NCBI RefSeq assembly: GCF_010015445.1
Contig: NC_053114.1
Span: 45,476,627-45,540,626, forward strand
Origin: Perca fluviatilis
Lineage: Eukaryota; Chordata; Actinopteri; Perciformes; Percidae
DNA: 64,000 nt
Direction of reading: 5' to 3'
Of the stretch, positions 23,050 to 39,667 are shown piece by piece; position 1 is the first letter of the stretch, and every line of letters starts with the position of its first letter. The notes under the pieces were generated by a model, which searched no databases, had not been told where the DNA came from, and saw only the letters and a list, made by a program, of their open reading frames with translations. The translations under genes were made by a program, and so were the position numbers.

Positions 23050-24399
23050 TAACAGATAAGCAGCCCATAAAGTAAACCACGCCTCTTTATTATCATAAAA
23101 CATTAAATCTTTTTCTTAAAAGAACATTAAACTGACAGTAGAACATTTATCCTCATCAATGAAAACAAATCACCAATAATCACTTATATAATTACAATTA
23201 TGCAAATCTAAACAAAATCAACAATTACCATCAACAGTCATACCCAAAACTTAACATGTATTTAATGGAGGACGGCCCTAACAACATTTATACACCTGAA
23301 TGTATTCATACATATAAATACATTCTCAGAAAGTTATTCACTTCTTTCAATTACTTTTATTTTACAAAAGGGAAGTTGGCTGTAAAAGAGAGAACACACA
23401 TAACAGTGATATAACTAATAGGAGCAACAACAGTTCTGCTAATCAGAGCTACAAATACATAACAATACTAAGTCCAAACCAAACAGTTGTTGATCAAAAT
23501 AAATCCTATTAAAGCCAGTACAATAGAACATATGAGGATTGAGAGAGAAGTTCAAATAAAGGAAGTAAATGCACATTTCAAATGTTCTCTCCACTCTCTC
23601 CCCTTTCTGTCATTTAAGAGTCTACTCTGGGCCCCTAACACCACATTACGTGGTGGTAGCACGGAATGTGTGAAAATTCTGTGTGGCCACCACGGAAAAT
23701 AATGCCAAAGTAAAGTCAATGAGAAGACAATGTAGCATTAATAGGGACTACGGTAGCGAGTAGTATGAAAGCCCGAAAATCCGCTTAGGGAGGTTGGTTG
23801 GGGGGGTGGATGGGTCAAGCAACACAGGACTTTCACCCAGGAGACCGGGGTTCATGTCCCATGTGTCATGATTCCTAAACCCAACCGTAACCGTCCCGTT
23901 CTTCTTTTCCTAAACCCAAGGCGTTGTTGTCCCGCCCACACACAACCTTTTCCTTAACTTAAGGGGCCGTGTTCATTTCACGGAATTCTTCCGTGGGCCC
24001 GTCATGGAATTTTGGGCAATTCCATGAAACTGCCCCAGATTTTAAGTTATGCGGCCGTGTTCATTTCACAGAATTCTGTGAGATCAGGTTGAACAAAAAC
24101 ACATCTCCACCCAAAGCTGAAAACCAGTCGGCTACATTCTGCAGATTTTCATTCTGGATCACAACTAAACCCTGCAGATCATGTTTGGGTCTGATCATAA
24201 CATTTAAGCTTTGTACTCATCCTTGGAAATTTAAAAATAACATATTTTTAATTAAAATCCCAGTTCTTGCAGTACATTTACACAAAAAGCAGCTCAGCTG
24301 TAGTTTCTCATTCTGGGCTTTGGAAATATTTTGTGTCTCAAACAACTACCAAGGAATGTTTTCCATCAGGTCATTTACTAAAACACATCAAATCTTATT
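23048..24399. other. Duplicated module N, TRIM 3' flank, copy 1
   Basis: AT-rich sequence downstream of the minus-strand TRIM gene, repeated at 50401-51814 and inverted at 41085-42445. On the minus strand it includes an AATAAA-type signal near 23080-23095 and a SINE-like stretch (23780-23960, 'gaccggggttcatgtccc'). A doubled 'ccgtgttcatttcac' motif lies at 23967 and 24054. Probably the TRIM 3' UTR plus interspersed repeats. Confidence 0.55.
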
Positions 24400-25971
24400 T
24401 TATCTTAGTTTTTTACGCCTAAAAAACAACTTTGAGCTCTCTCCTCTCTCCACCTTCTCTCCTCTCTCCACCTTCTCTCCTCTCTCCATCTTCTCTCCTC
24501 TCTCCACCTCTGCTTTCTCCACCTTCTCTGAGTTCTCTGAACTTCGCAGAGAAATCTCAGCTGGACAGATTTTGATTTCTGCAGTTTTAGCATCACCAGC
24601 CGGACCGATACTGAACCAAGGGAAGAGTTTCTCAGTGAAAGTGTCTCTGTGAGTGTAGATGTGAGTCATGTCTTCAGAGTTGTAGAAGGACACCTCCCCC
24701 CCCTCATAGTCCAGCTGGACTCTGATCCTCTGGAGACTCTTCTTCACTGTGACACTCTTACCAGATCCATCAGTGTATTTTCCACTGCGATATAATAAAC
24801 ACCAGATTCCATATTTTGGTGACATATATCTTTCTCCCTTCCTGTCAGCTGACTCTTTGGCTAAACCCACAATCCAGTGAGGATGATCTCCCACCTCCAC
24901 CTCCCAGCTGTGTTTCCCTGAGCTGAAACCCTCAGAGCCCAGAACATCTGGATACCTGCTGTGTCTCTCTGGATTGTCTGGAAGCTTCTGGTCTGTGTCT
25001 CCCTGCCTCACACTAGTCAGATCATCAGACAGATAGAGACTGATGGCTGCAGTGTTTGGGTCCAGAATGACGGGACAGAAGTGGACCTTGTCCTTCATCT
25101 TCTCCCAGACTCTGAAGGACAGGTTGCCCAGATGTTTGGCCACATCTGTCAGTGCTCCTGAGAGCAGCTGTGGATCTGACAGCGAGCACTGGTCTCTGGC
25201 TCTGCTCTGAGAGGCTTTATAACTGCTGAGGAACGGCACGCTGTCTTTCTGCAGGTCTGCTTCCACAGCAGAGATGCTGTCTGACAGAGAGGAGATCTGC
25301 TCCTGAATCCTCTTCATCTCTCTGCTGACAGTTGTCCCCCTCTGCTGCTCTTCCTCCCTCAGAGATGCCAGTCTGGACTCCTCTTCCTCTTTCAGGAACT
25401 GGTGCAGCTTGTTGAACTCGGCTCTGATCTGACTCTCTGTAGACAGCAGCTGCTTCTTGGAGTGTTGATTTATTTCATCGTATGTTTCCTCCACTCGTCT
25501 GTGTTTGTCCCTCTTGTCCTGCAGAGACTGTAAGTCAGATTTCAGCTGCTCCTTCAGATCTCTGACTGCTTGTTCTACAGGAACCACCGTGTGACCGTGG
25601 TGGAGAGAAAACTCACAGACAGGACACACAACTCTATCTTCATCCTTACAGAACCAATAAGGGACTTCTGGATGTTTATCACACACCACCTCCACCTTCT
25701 TCTTTTCTTTTCCCATCTCAGATGATCCAGATTTCTGTCTTTCAGCAAAGTTGTCAGCCAGTTCCTTCAGTGCAAAGTTCATCCCAGTAATCTCTTTTGA
25801 GGATATTCTTTTACAAATGGGACAGTTTTTGTTGTTAGCTTGTTCCCAGAATGTGTTCACGCAGCTTGAACAGAAGCTGTGGTTGCAGCTCAGAGACACA
25901 GGATCTCTGAAAGTCTCTGAACACACATGGCAGTTCAGGTAACTTTCTAAAAGAGCAGTTTTCTCAGCCAT
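24400..25971 (-). CDS. Intronless TRIM E3 ubiquitin ligase (RING, B-box 2, coiled coil, PRY-SPRY), copy 2
   Basis: 523 residues from MAEKTALLESYLNC. The upstream in-frame Met at 26004 would add 11 residues, but fish relatives begin at MAEK. RING Cys/His: C14, C17, C29, H31, C34, C37, C50, C53 (C3HC4). B-box 2: C97, H100, C108, C116, C119, H124, H127, all with canonical spacing. Coiled coil about 130-245; PRY-SPRY about 300-485 with LDPNTA and GSEGFSSGKHSWEVEVG motifs. The C-terminal tail is a short ERGEKV repeat encoded by an 18-bp minisatellite. TRIM proteins of this class ubiquitinate targets recognised by SPRY, often in antiviral signalling; substrate unknown. No intron interrupts the frame. 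Differs from the copy at 51815 by a few substitutions and in the tail. Confidence 0.9.
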   Translation of the reverse strand: MAEKTALLESYLNCHVCSETFRDPVSLSCNHSFCSSCVNTFWEQANNKNCPICKRISSKEITGMNFALKELADNFAERQKSGSSEMGKEKKKVEVVCDKHPEVPYWFCKDEDRVVCPVCEFSLHHGHTVVPVEQAVRDLKEQLKSDLQSLQDKRDKHRRVEETYDEINQHSKKQLLSTESQIRAEFNKLHQFLKEEEESRLASLREEEQQRGTTVSREMKRIQEQISSLSDSISAVEADLQKDSVPFLSSYKASQSRARDQCSLSDPQLLSGALTDVAKHLGNLSFRVWEKMKDKVHFCPVILDPNTAAISLYLSDDLTSVRQGDTDQKLPDNPERHSRYPDVLGSEGFSSGKHSWEVEVGDHPHWIVGLAKESADRKGERYMSPKYGIWCLLYRSGKYTDGSGKSVTVKKSLQRIRVQLDYEGGEVSFYNSEDMTHIYTHRDTFTEKLFPWFSIGPAGDAKTAEIKICPAEISLRSSENSEKVEKAEVERGEKMERGEKVERGEKVERGESSKLFFRRKKLR

Positions 25972-27657
25972 CTGTCTTTGTATATAAATGTCTCTCAAAA
26001 ACAAGACTCACTGATTTCCTGTCCCTTCTCTTGACTGCTTCAAATCTTCCCGTTGTGTGTTTTCCAGCAGAGATCTCACACCCTGTAATGGCGTCTTAGC
26101 TCCGTTCAGCAATGTCTTATGTCTTCCTGTCCTTGTGATGTGGCTGCTCTCTGACGCAAACACACCAAAGAACCTGCATACAATACCAGGTTTATTTATT
26201 GTAACTCTTCTACTGGAGCGGTCAGTGTCTGACACACCCTGCACCAGACACAAACACACACACCGGCCCTGCTATTCTCTTCAAGAATGCTAGAACGACG
26301 CAGACACACAAGTGCACAAAATCCTCCCCCACGGCGTAAGCTCTGCGTGGAATACTTACAACTAGGGCTGCACAATATGTTTTTTTTATCGTTCTATCAA
26401 CTTGCACAATATACACATCGTGAAAGATATACAGAGATTTTGTGAGTTATTTGGACGAGTATCAGTAGAAAAGTCCCCTTCGTAATATAACTCATTCAAG
26501 GTTTTAAGTGTCGCCGTTTATGCTCAATCCCATGTTTGATAAAAGAAAGTCAGAAATGAGTTAGTTTGTCCAAAGGGAAAGAGATTTTTTATTGCTTTTA
26601 TTCAAATCTATTTTAGTGTTTGGATGTGAGCTGCAGCAGTTTGTCTGACAACATGAAGAGAAAGTTGTGTTTCTGTAAACAGTTTAACCATAAACACACT
26701 GTTTGACTCTGCAACAATAGTCACAGCAGCAAAGCATGCTGGTGTTTTGGGGGTATGTTTGGTATTTCCATAGAAAGTAAAATAAATGGACAATGTAATT
26801 CCGTTGTTTTCCATGGAGAAAAGTGTGTGATATCAGAAGTCTCTTTCCCGGTGCTGGCTGAGCGTTACTGAGCAGCCTCCAACTGAGCTTGAAGACGTAG
26901 ATGTGACGTGAGCAACCTGTCTGAAAGTGTGAAGTCTTCTGGTAGCTGTGCCGAGAGAAATCTCAATCATTCCCAATCTTACAGAGACGGAGAGCGTAGG
27001 TATATGTAAGGAGATAACATAGGCACAGGCTATTGATCAATAAAATTAACATTACTATTTAACATGAGTAATTAATAGAGTTGCACCGATTGACCGGCTG
27101 GTGACCGGAATTAGTCGATTTTCACGTCATCGGCCATGACCGGTGACCGGCCGGTCAGTCTGACATATGCCGATGTTATGCCGGTCAATGCACTCGGGCG
27201 CCGCATGATTAACATCGTGCAACATCAGTATCACATGTGCACATGCAGGGTTTCTGCTATATGCATGTAGCAGCGGTGCACTGCCGCTCCATCAGCTGTT
27301 TATGAAATGTCATACAGTCGTAATTATAGACTCTCTCTCTCTCTCTCTCCCCTCTGAGGCTGAACAACTGGAACATGTAAACCACACTCACGTGGGTCCC
27401 GTGAAGTATAAAAGCTACAGTTTATCAGAAAATAGCGTTGGGCACCCTTACGTTGATGAATTTACTGTGTCTCAGACCCCAGATGAGACAAGAAGCTAAT
27501 GTTTGGTCATAGCGCCCCCAGCTGGCAAAAGGAAATTAGGCTTATATGACAAACCTCAACTGATTAACATGAAACTTATAATGTGTGATACTGAGCTACC
27601 CCTAAACTTTAACCACGGCCATTATTCAGGCCACGCGCTTTATGGCTTTTGAACCGT
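25972..27657. other. TRIM 5' flank, unit B; no gene recognised
   Basis: Upstream of the TRIM start, nearly identical to 53342-55028. Contains an inverted diverged copy of the module-M end, a palindromic segment with TGACCGGCCGGTCA (about 27141), a (CT)n tract at 27331-27348, and no supported reading frame. Any TRIM promoter would lie within the first few hundred bases. Confidence 0.6.
26240..26800 (-). repeat. Inverted repeat partner of the module-M end, flanking TRIM
   Basis: Reads, on the plus strand, like the reverse complement of about 22400-23045 (ccggccctgctattctctt, aagaatgctagaacgacgc, gggctgcacaatat, gagattttgtgagttattt and others), with moderate divergence. The TRIM gene therefore sits between inverted repeats. 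The same arrangement flanks the other TRIM copy (49740-50400 versus 53610-54180). Confidence 0.75.
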
Positions 27658-28753
27658 TTAAAGGGATATTTCACCGCTGGAAAGCTGAATGTATCTTTAA
27701 ATTGGGTCACTTATGTAGTATAAATGTGAAAAAAATTGAAATTGGTGCCTTCTAGGCCGGGAAAAGCCAGAAAATGTGTTTTTGGTTCATGTGGATGAAA
27801 GCCACCAAATCCCAAAATGCACTTGCTTCACTGCTCTGAGTCCACTCCCAAGCCACCCCTACCGTTTACAGACATAGACAGACAGTGAGGCATTCAACTC
27901 AAGTGTTTTATTGTCATTTCAAACATATACATGAAACAATGTTTCACCGTGGCTCAAGTGGTGTTACACATTTAAAATATATAAAAACGACATACGAAAC
28001 AGGCTACATTTAGTGCACACACAGAGGCTCCGCAAAGTTCAGCTAACCCATACTAGCATTAGCGCTTGGCTGTAAACACTGAGTATTTATAAACACAGCC
28101 GTGAATTTGCGTGGAATGTAGCTAGAATGGTCAGCATTTAACGGTCACAAACTTCACCAGCGGTTAGCAATTAGTTTGATACAAGCAACCCATTTCTGCA
28201 ACAGTCCGCGTTAACAGAGACCACCTCAATGAGTCTTACCGGGCGGCAGGTCCAGCATCCAGGCTAGCATGCCTGGTAGCTGGATAGCGGAGTCTGGTAC
28301 ACTGTTCATTCATGTTTCCACAACAAGAAAAACACAGCAGTCTCTGAACTCGCGTTGGGAGTTTGTTTGAAGTTGGATGTAGTCCAGTTTGTTGTTGCAG
28401 GATTGATGGAACAGGTGGCCGGATAGCGTTCGCTTTCCACCGGCACTCGTTCAACATTCCGCGCTGATGATGTCCCTTTACCGGCCAGATGCATCGAGCA
28501 ACACCGCTGGTCTCCATAGCCGACGGGCGAGGCTCTTGTGTGTGTCGAGTATTCCGTCTGTAATAAAGTGTCCTGCATATTCTCCGATCTGTACCAATGT
28601 ATCCCGGTGGTACAGCCGCTCTTGATCCCATTCTTAAACCTTTCTACCACCGATGTGTTGCCCTTTTGATGTATACCCTCCTGTTTTTACCTCTTATGAG
28701 TTTCTCCTAATGTCAGCAATTGATTTTAAATTTTTTTAGTTCCAATGCACATA

Positions 28754-30302
28754 CAGACCCTTTCCAAAAAATTTGAATATCATGGAAAAGTTTATTTATT
28801 TCCATAATTCCATTCAAAACGTTAAACTTCCATTTTGATAAAAGAATTTTCAAGTATTTAGTTGTTTATTTGTACATAATTTGGGCTTCCAGCTCATAAA
28901 ACCCACGAAAACAGGATTTCAAAAGATTAGAATACTGTGAAGAAATCACCATTTACTTCTCAGTTTTTGCAGAAAAAAAGAAATTAGGATCACATCAAAT
29001 CAATCAAAATATGGTACTTTCAAAACAATACGTCAATCTTCAATACTTGGTAGTCTTAATCACTGCCTCGATGCGCCGTGGGATTGAGGCAATCTTCTTT
29101 GTTTTTGGGTCTGGTGTCCCTCATTAAACCTTTTGATAATACCCCATAGATTCTCAATGGGGTTTAGGCGAAGCGTGGCGGCCTGTCAAGCACTGTGATG
29201 GCATGGGCATCAAACCAGGTTTTGGTGCTTCTGGCGGTATGGGCAGGGGCCAGGTCCTGCTGGAACATGAAATCTGCATCTCCATACAGATCCTCAGCAG
29301 AAGAAATCATGAAGTCCTCTAAAACACTCTGGTAGACTGATGCGGTGACCTTGGATTTAAGAAAGCAGAGTTTACCAACACCTGCACTGGACATTGCTCC
29401 CCAAATCATGACTGACTGTGGATATTTCACACTGGACCTCAAGCAGCTTGGGTTCTGTTCCTCACCCGTTCTTCTTCAAACCCCTTGGACCTTGATTCCT
29501 AAACAAAGGCACACTTTACTTTCATCGGAAAAGAGGACCATGGACCACTGGCCAACAGTCCAGTCCTTCTTCTCCTTGGCTCAGTTGAGACGCTTCCTAA
29601 GTTGGCTCAGGCTCAGAAGCGGTTTGACCCGAGGAACCCGACAGTTGTAGCCCATCTCCGGATGCGTCTGAATGTGGTGGTTTTTGAAGCTGTGACTCCG
29701 CCTCATTCCACTCTTTCTGGATCTCTGCCAGATTCATGAATCTTCTCTGTTTGATAATCCGCGCCTGCACGGTCAGCTCTTCTGCTGGTGCATCTTCTCC
29801 TGCCACATTGTAGACTTTCCATTGATATGCTTGGACACAGCACTCTGTGAACAGCCAGCCTCCTTAACTATGAACTTTTGTGGCTTACCCATCCTATGGA
29901 AGGTATCAATGATGGTCTTCTGGCCAGTTGTCAAGTCTGCAGTCTTCCCCATATTGATCCTGAGACAATTGAACCAAAGTGAAGCAATTTAATGACACCT
30001 GGGAAAACCTGTGCAGGTGCTTTGAGTTTAGTAGATGAGTAGTGTGTGACACTCAGTTTAAAACATTCATGCCCTGTAAAATTTGGGCTGATTTCTTCAC
30101 AGTATTCTAATTTTTTGAAATCCTGTTTTCGTGGGTTTTGTGAGCTGGAAGCCCAAATTATGTACAAATAAACAACTAAATAATTGAAATCGTTTAAGTT
30201 GTGGGCCCTGAATCTATGATCTATGGAAGTTTAACGTTTTGAATGGAATTATGGAAATAAATAAACTTTTCCATGATATTCAAATTTTTTGGAAAGGGGC
30301 TG
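28754..30302 (-). mobile_element. Tc1/mariner-family element, unit B
   Basis: 1549 bp with CAG.CCCTTTCCAAAAAATT ends, long inverted repeats with inner copies of 'gattagaatactgtgaagaa' type sequence, and TA target duplications (28752-28753, 30303-30304). Same insertion as in units A and C. Confidence 0.9.
29057..29892 (-). pseudogene. Tc1-like transposase relic, unit B
   Basis: The start MGKPQKFIVKEAG on the minus strand at 29892 is followed by broken N-terminal DNA-binding frames. A clean catalytic stretch follows with SVMIWGAMSSAGVGKL and DADFMFQQDLAPAHTA, and the frame is lost after VLDRP. Frameshifts near 29770, 29690, 29480 and 29175 make it inactive. Confidence 0.8.
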
Positions 30303-30662
30303 TAATTGTTATAAAAGTTTTCTGCTGAGAAGCTTATATACTATCTATGCTGAGAAGACAGTAGCAAAGATTGAAGATTGCTGACGCTCGTTTTGCCTTG
30401 GAAATCTTTGTGTATTGGACTGTGTGACGACAGTCCAATCCCCTATGGGCGGGTTGAAAACATGTGGAAGTAGCTCCTATTACTGGCTGTAGTCCATAGC
30501 CTCTGGGCAAAATATCTTCCGATAACGCAACAATCGTTTACGTCATCGGAAGATTTTTTCCAGACCCACAATACAGAGATCTCTCGTCTCAAAAATACTA
30601 CCGTGTTTCTACAGATACAAAGCTTAATGCTAAATCGGTGAAGTATCCCTTTAAGGTAGAGT

Positions 30663-33600
30663 TGTGACGAGGGAGCAGGGAATTTGGACCCAAACGCAGA
30701 GAGGAGGCAGGCAGGCAGAAGGTGGTCAAACTGAGGTATTTAATATAACAAAAGGCAGCAGTACAAGGACTGGAAACACATGAAATAAAAAACTGATGGC
30801 AGGAGCAAACAGAACACACAAAGGAACAAACACCAGACATGAGACCACTAGGGACAGGGAGACAGAGACCACTAGGGACTGGGAGACAGAGAGGCCTCGG
30901 CAACTGGGAGACAGAGAGACCACTAGGGACTGGGAGACAGAGAGGCCTCGGCAACTGGGAGACAGAGAGACCACTAGGGACTGGGAGACAGAGAGGCCTC
31001 GGCAACTGGGAGACAGAGAGGCCTCAGCAACTGGGAGATGACTGAAGGCAGACACCCTCAGGCGGCCGGCGACGAAGGCAGAAACCCTCAGGCGGCCGGC
31101 GACGAAGGCGGACGCCTTCTGGTGGACGCCTTCTGGTGGCCGGGCAGGGCGTTGAGGACAGCGTCCCTCCGGGGGCGGTACTGGACGTCGAAGGCAGTGC
31201 CCCTCCGGGGGCGGTACTGGACGTCGAAGGCAGTGCCCCTCCGGGGGCCGTACTGGACGTGCCGAAGGCAGCCGCCCGGGGCCGCACTGGACGTCGGGGG
31301 CAGCGCCCGGGGGGGCCATACTGGACGTGGGGGGCAGCGCCGCCACGGGGCTGTGGTCAGACCCAGTTCAGGGGAATGGATGCCAGCCAGGATTCAGGGG
31401 GCGGCTAGCCAGCCGGGCCTCATGGGAGCTGCTCGGCCAGCCAGGATTCAAGAGGGCTGCTAGCTAGCGTAGGGACTCTAGGGAACTCAGGGACTCTAGC
31501 ACACCTCGGGGGCTCGCACATTCAGGGGCTCTAGCACACTCAGGGGCTCTAGCAGGCTTAGGGACGCTAGGAAGCTCAGGGGCTTGGGCAGTGCTGGGAC
31601 ACTGGGCAGTGTGGGGATCCTAGAGAGCTTTCGGGGACGCTAGGAAGCATGGGGACACTAAAGAGGCTGCCAGCTAGCTTGGAATCAGGGGCTGCTAGCC
31701 AGCCAGGGATTAGGGAGGCTGCTGGCTAGGCTGGATTCAGGGAGGTTGCTAGCGAGCTGGGACTCGGGGGAGCTGCTAGCTGGCTGGGACCTCGGGGAGC
31801 TGCTAGCTGGCTGGGACTCGGGGGAGCTGCTAGCTATCCTGGAGTCAGGGGGACTGCAAGCTAGCTCGGGCTAGCTAGCTGGGAGTCAGGGGAGCTGCTA
31901 GCTAGCTGGGACTCGGGGGAGCTGCTAGCTAGCTGGGACCCGGGGGAGCTGCTAGCTAGCTGGGACTCAGGGGACTCTGGGGGGCCTCTACACGGCCGGT
32001 ACTCAAGGAACTCTGGGGGGCCGCTACACGGACGGGACTCAAGGAACTCTGGGGGGCCGCTGCACGGCCGGGACTCAAGGAACTCTGGGGGGCCGCTACA
32101 CGGCCGGGACTCAACAAGGAACTCTGGGGGGCCGCTACACGGCCGGGACTCAAGGAACTCTGGGGGGCCGCTACACGGCCGGGACTCAAGGAACTCTGGG
32201 GGGCCGCTACACGGCCGGGACGCAAGGAACTCTGGGGGGCCGCTACACGGCCGGGACTCACGGAACTCTGGGGGGCCGCTACACGGCCGGGACGCAAGGA
32301 ACTCTGGGGGGCTGCTACACGGCCGGGACTCAAGGAACTCTAGGGGCCGCTACACGGCCGGGACTCTAGGGGGCTGCTACACAGCTGGGACTCTAGGGGG
32401 CTGCTAGCTAGCCTGGAGTCAAGGGGCCTGCTTGCTAGCGAGAAATTAGGGAGGCTGCTAGCCAGAAGGGGATCAGGGAGGCAGCTAGCTAGCCTGGAGT
32501 CAGGCGGGCCGCTAGCTAGCGGGGATTCAGGGAGGTTCCTAGCTGGCGGGGAACCAGGGAGGTTGCTAGCTAGCTGGGGCTCTCAGAGGCTGCTAGCTAA
32601 CCTAGATTCAGGAGGGTTGCTAGCTAGTCTGGATTCAGGGGAGTTGCTAGCTGGCCTGGGATCTGGGAGGGTGCTAGATAGTCGGGTGTCAGGAAGGCTG
32701 CTAGCTAGCCTGGAGTCAAGGGGCCTGCTAGTTAGCGGGGAGTCAGCGAGGTTGCTAGCTAGCCTGGATCCAAGGGGGTTGCTAGCTAGCTGGGGCTCAG
32801 AGAGATCGCTAGCTAGCGGGGAATCAGGAAGGTGGCTAGCTAGCTGAGAGTCAAAAAAGGCCGCTAGCAGGCCGGGAGTCAGGGGAGAGGCCGCTAGCAG
32901 GCCGGGAGTCAGGGGAGAGGCTGCTAGTAGGCCAGGAGTCTGGGGAGAGGCACGCAGAGTCAGGAGAGCTACACGTCGGCTCAGGGTCACGAGAGCTGCA
33001 CGCAGAGTCAGGAGAGCTGCACGCCAGCTCAGAGTCAGGAGAGGCGCACGTCATCTCAGGAACAGAAGGGTTGCATGTCAGCTCAGGAACAGAAGGGTTG
33101 CACGTCAGCTCAGGAACACTGGTCGGCTCAGGCTTAAAACGTGGAAGGCCAAACTTCTGCTCAACCTCCTCCCAGCGGAGCACCATGACACGCCAGGTAT
33201 GGGAGGGATCCACCTCGTGACAGGAGCGGAAAATGTCTCGCAACCACTCACCATCTGGATCCATTGGGTGCAGGAGGGGCTCAAACTCTACTGGGGCCAA
33301 TTCTGGCTAGTTCGTACTGTGACGAGGGAGAAGGGAATTTGGACCCAAACGCAGAGAGGAGGCAGGCAGGCAGAAGGTGGTCAAACTGAGGTATTTAATA
33401 TTACAAAAGGCGGCAATACAAGGACTGGAAACACATGAAATCAAAAACTGACGGCAGGAGCAAACAGAACACACAAAGCAACAAACACCAGACATGGGGA
33501 AGGACACAAGACGAACTAACAAGAGACAAAGGGAACACATAGGCTAAATACATGAGGTGACGGGCAAATCAGAAACAGGTGAGACAACAGGTGAAGCACA

Positions 33601-33931
33601 TCAGGGCGGGGCAGGACAATCACAAAGGAGGGAAAACACAGGAAGTAAAGTGGACAAGACAAGACAGAAAACCGACTATCAAAATAAAACAGGAAACAGA
33701 ACATAAACAGGGAAACATGAAATCGACTAAACACAGAAACTTTACACAACACTAAACACAAGGGAGAACAGAGAACACCGGAATTACCAAAATACACACA
33801 AGTGAGAATAACCAACAAAAACAGGAAACTTACAGAAAACTACCAAGAAGAAACAGAAATAGCACAAAACACAAGGCAAAATACAGAAACCATAATAGCA
33901 CGTACGCGCCGTAAACACAGAAACCACAACA
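30663..33931 (-). mobile_element. Non-autonomous LTR retrotransposon, unit B
   Basis: 5' LTR 33318-33931 (614 bp) and truncated 3' LTR of about 180 bp at 30663-30841; AGAGT target duplications at 30658-30662 and 33932-33936. The interior begins with a minus-strand frame at 33300 (MAPVEFEPLLHPMDPDGEW), 18 bases inside the LTR edge, and continues into tandem arrays. No protease, reverse transcriptase or integrase, so it would need a helper element. Confidence 0.8.
30840..33110. repeat. Mosaic tandem arrays inside the LTR element, unit B
   Basis: Same array families as unit A but cleaner. The aaggaactctgggggg array (about 31970-32350) is perfectly 36-bp periodic, encoding 12-residue SPGRVAAPQSSL repeats on the minus strand. 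The gctagctag array (32390-32850) encodes LAS.LPDS-type repeats. Copy number differs among units A, B and C. Confidence 0.88.
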
Positions 33932-34042
33932 AGAGTCTTGTGTGAGGTATCATTGAACTCAACAAAGAGTTCCTTTTTAATTGGTGATGGTTTGGCCCGC
34001 CCCCTATGCTTTAGCCACGCCCCTTTTCACAGCTAATGAACT

Positions 34043-38782
<4,740 letters not shown>

Positions 38783-38861
38783 ACTGTATGACGTAGTCTT
38801 GTGTGAGGTATCATTGAACTCAGCAGGGAGTTCCCTTTTCATTGGTGATGACTTGTAGTGT

Positions 38862-39667
38862 CTGAGTGCCACTCAAATGCACGGTCGCAATGAGCGGCAT
38901 AGTAACCTCGACACGTGCAGAGGAGCCCGTCCAACGCTGCTTGCAGCTTAATTGTACAGTATCTTACTATTCGTATAAGATTCATCTTATATATTATTGT
39001 ATACAAGATTTATTTTTAACTTCCCTCCTGAATAACTTGATTTCATTAAGAGCCAGGTAGCAGAGCTGCATACCTTGCGCAGTGAATCTCGTCACTGGAG
39101 ACACTCTTATATCAATCAAGTGATTACAGTTTATATACTGATCTTTCCTCGTTAAAACACTGCAATATCTATATTCAGTCCCTGACTGATTTCCTAGGAG
39201 TAGCAAGCTCCTTTTAACGTGCTGCATGGAGTTATTTATTACCTGTAGCCTTCACACAGGCTATGGACTAGTGTCTCCCAGAGACCGCAGATATTTTCAT
39301 TACTTTTACCAGATAGACTACTTGTTATTGCTTCGTCTCTGATTGTCCTGTCACTAGGTTAATGCCTAACTATGACCACCCTACGTTATACAAGGCTTGA
39401 AGTGTCACTAGGGAAAGACAATAGCCCAGCGAAATCAAGACATCATCACCGTTTGGTCTTAAACAAGTAGTCTTTCTGGATAAAGAAATGCAATTTATCT
39501 CACCTGGAAATCTTCAGTGGTTCTGTCCGCTGTTCAAAAGAATCCCGTCCCCTTCCATCTCCTCCAGCAGGAACTGGCCTCTGTAAAAACAGCAATTCAA
39601 GCTGGAGGTCGTTGTTCAAGGAGTCACCAAAGGAATCCCCTGCGGCACGGTGTTTCAGGACCCAAAA
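38862..39667. other. Module M, truncated copy (unit B)
   Basis: Matches the start of module M (20437-21245) and stops within the 'ggacccaaaacctg' segment, where it joins directly to an inverted TRIM copy. The junction at about 39667 is an inversion breakpoint with no spacer. Confidence 0.75.

Larger units (their letters stand above)
27658..30654. mobile_element. TTAA-bounded DNA element, unit B (carries a Tc1-like insert)
   Basis: The left end TTAAAGGGATATTTCACCG and the inverted right end TTAAAGGGATACTTCACCG differ at one of 19 positions. Without the 1549-bp Tc1 insert the element is about 1.45 kb. The minus strand at 28236-28650 has conserved frames I cannot identify and a GTAAGA donor-like site at 28235. 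An AATAAAACACTTGAG tail (about 27895-27915) suggests a minus-strand transcript end. Confidence 0.65.

Noticed and set aside
23780..23960. A tRNA gene suggested by a box-B-like 'ggttcatgtccc'
   Set aside because: No cloverleaf can be drawn. The sequence reads as a SINE-like or other interspersed fish repeat found in all module N copies.
26008..26259. Small minus-strand ORFs upstream of the TRIM genes (83 codons) as genes, also at 53378-53629
   Set aside because: Lie in the 5' flank, are repetitive in origin, have no domain, and are conserved only through recent duplication.
29164..29442. Tc1 transposase as an active enzyme
   Set aside because: All three copies have several frameshifts; only motif-sized stretches remain open.
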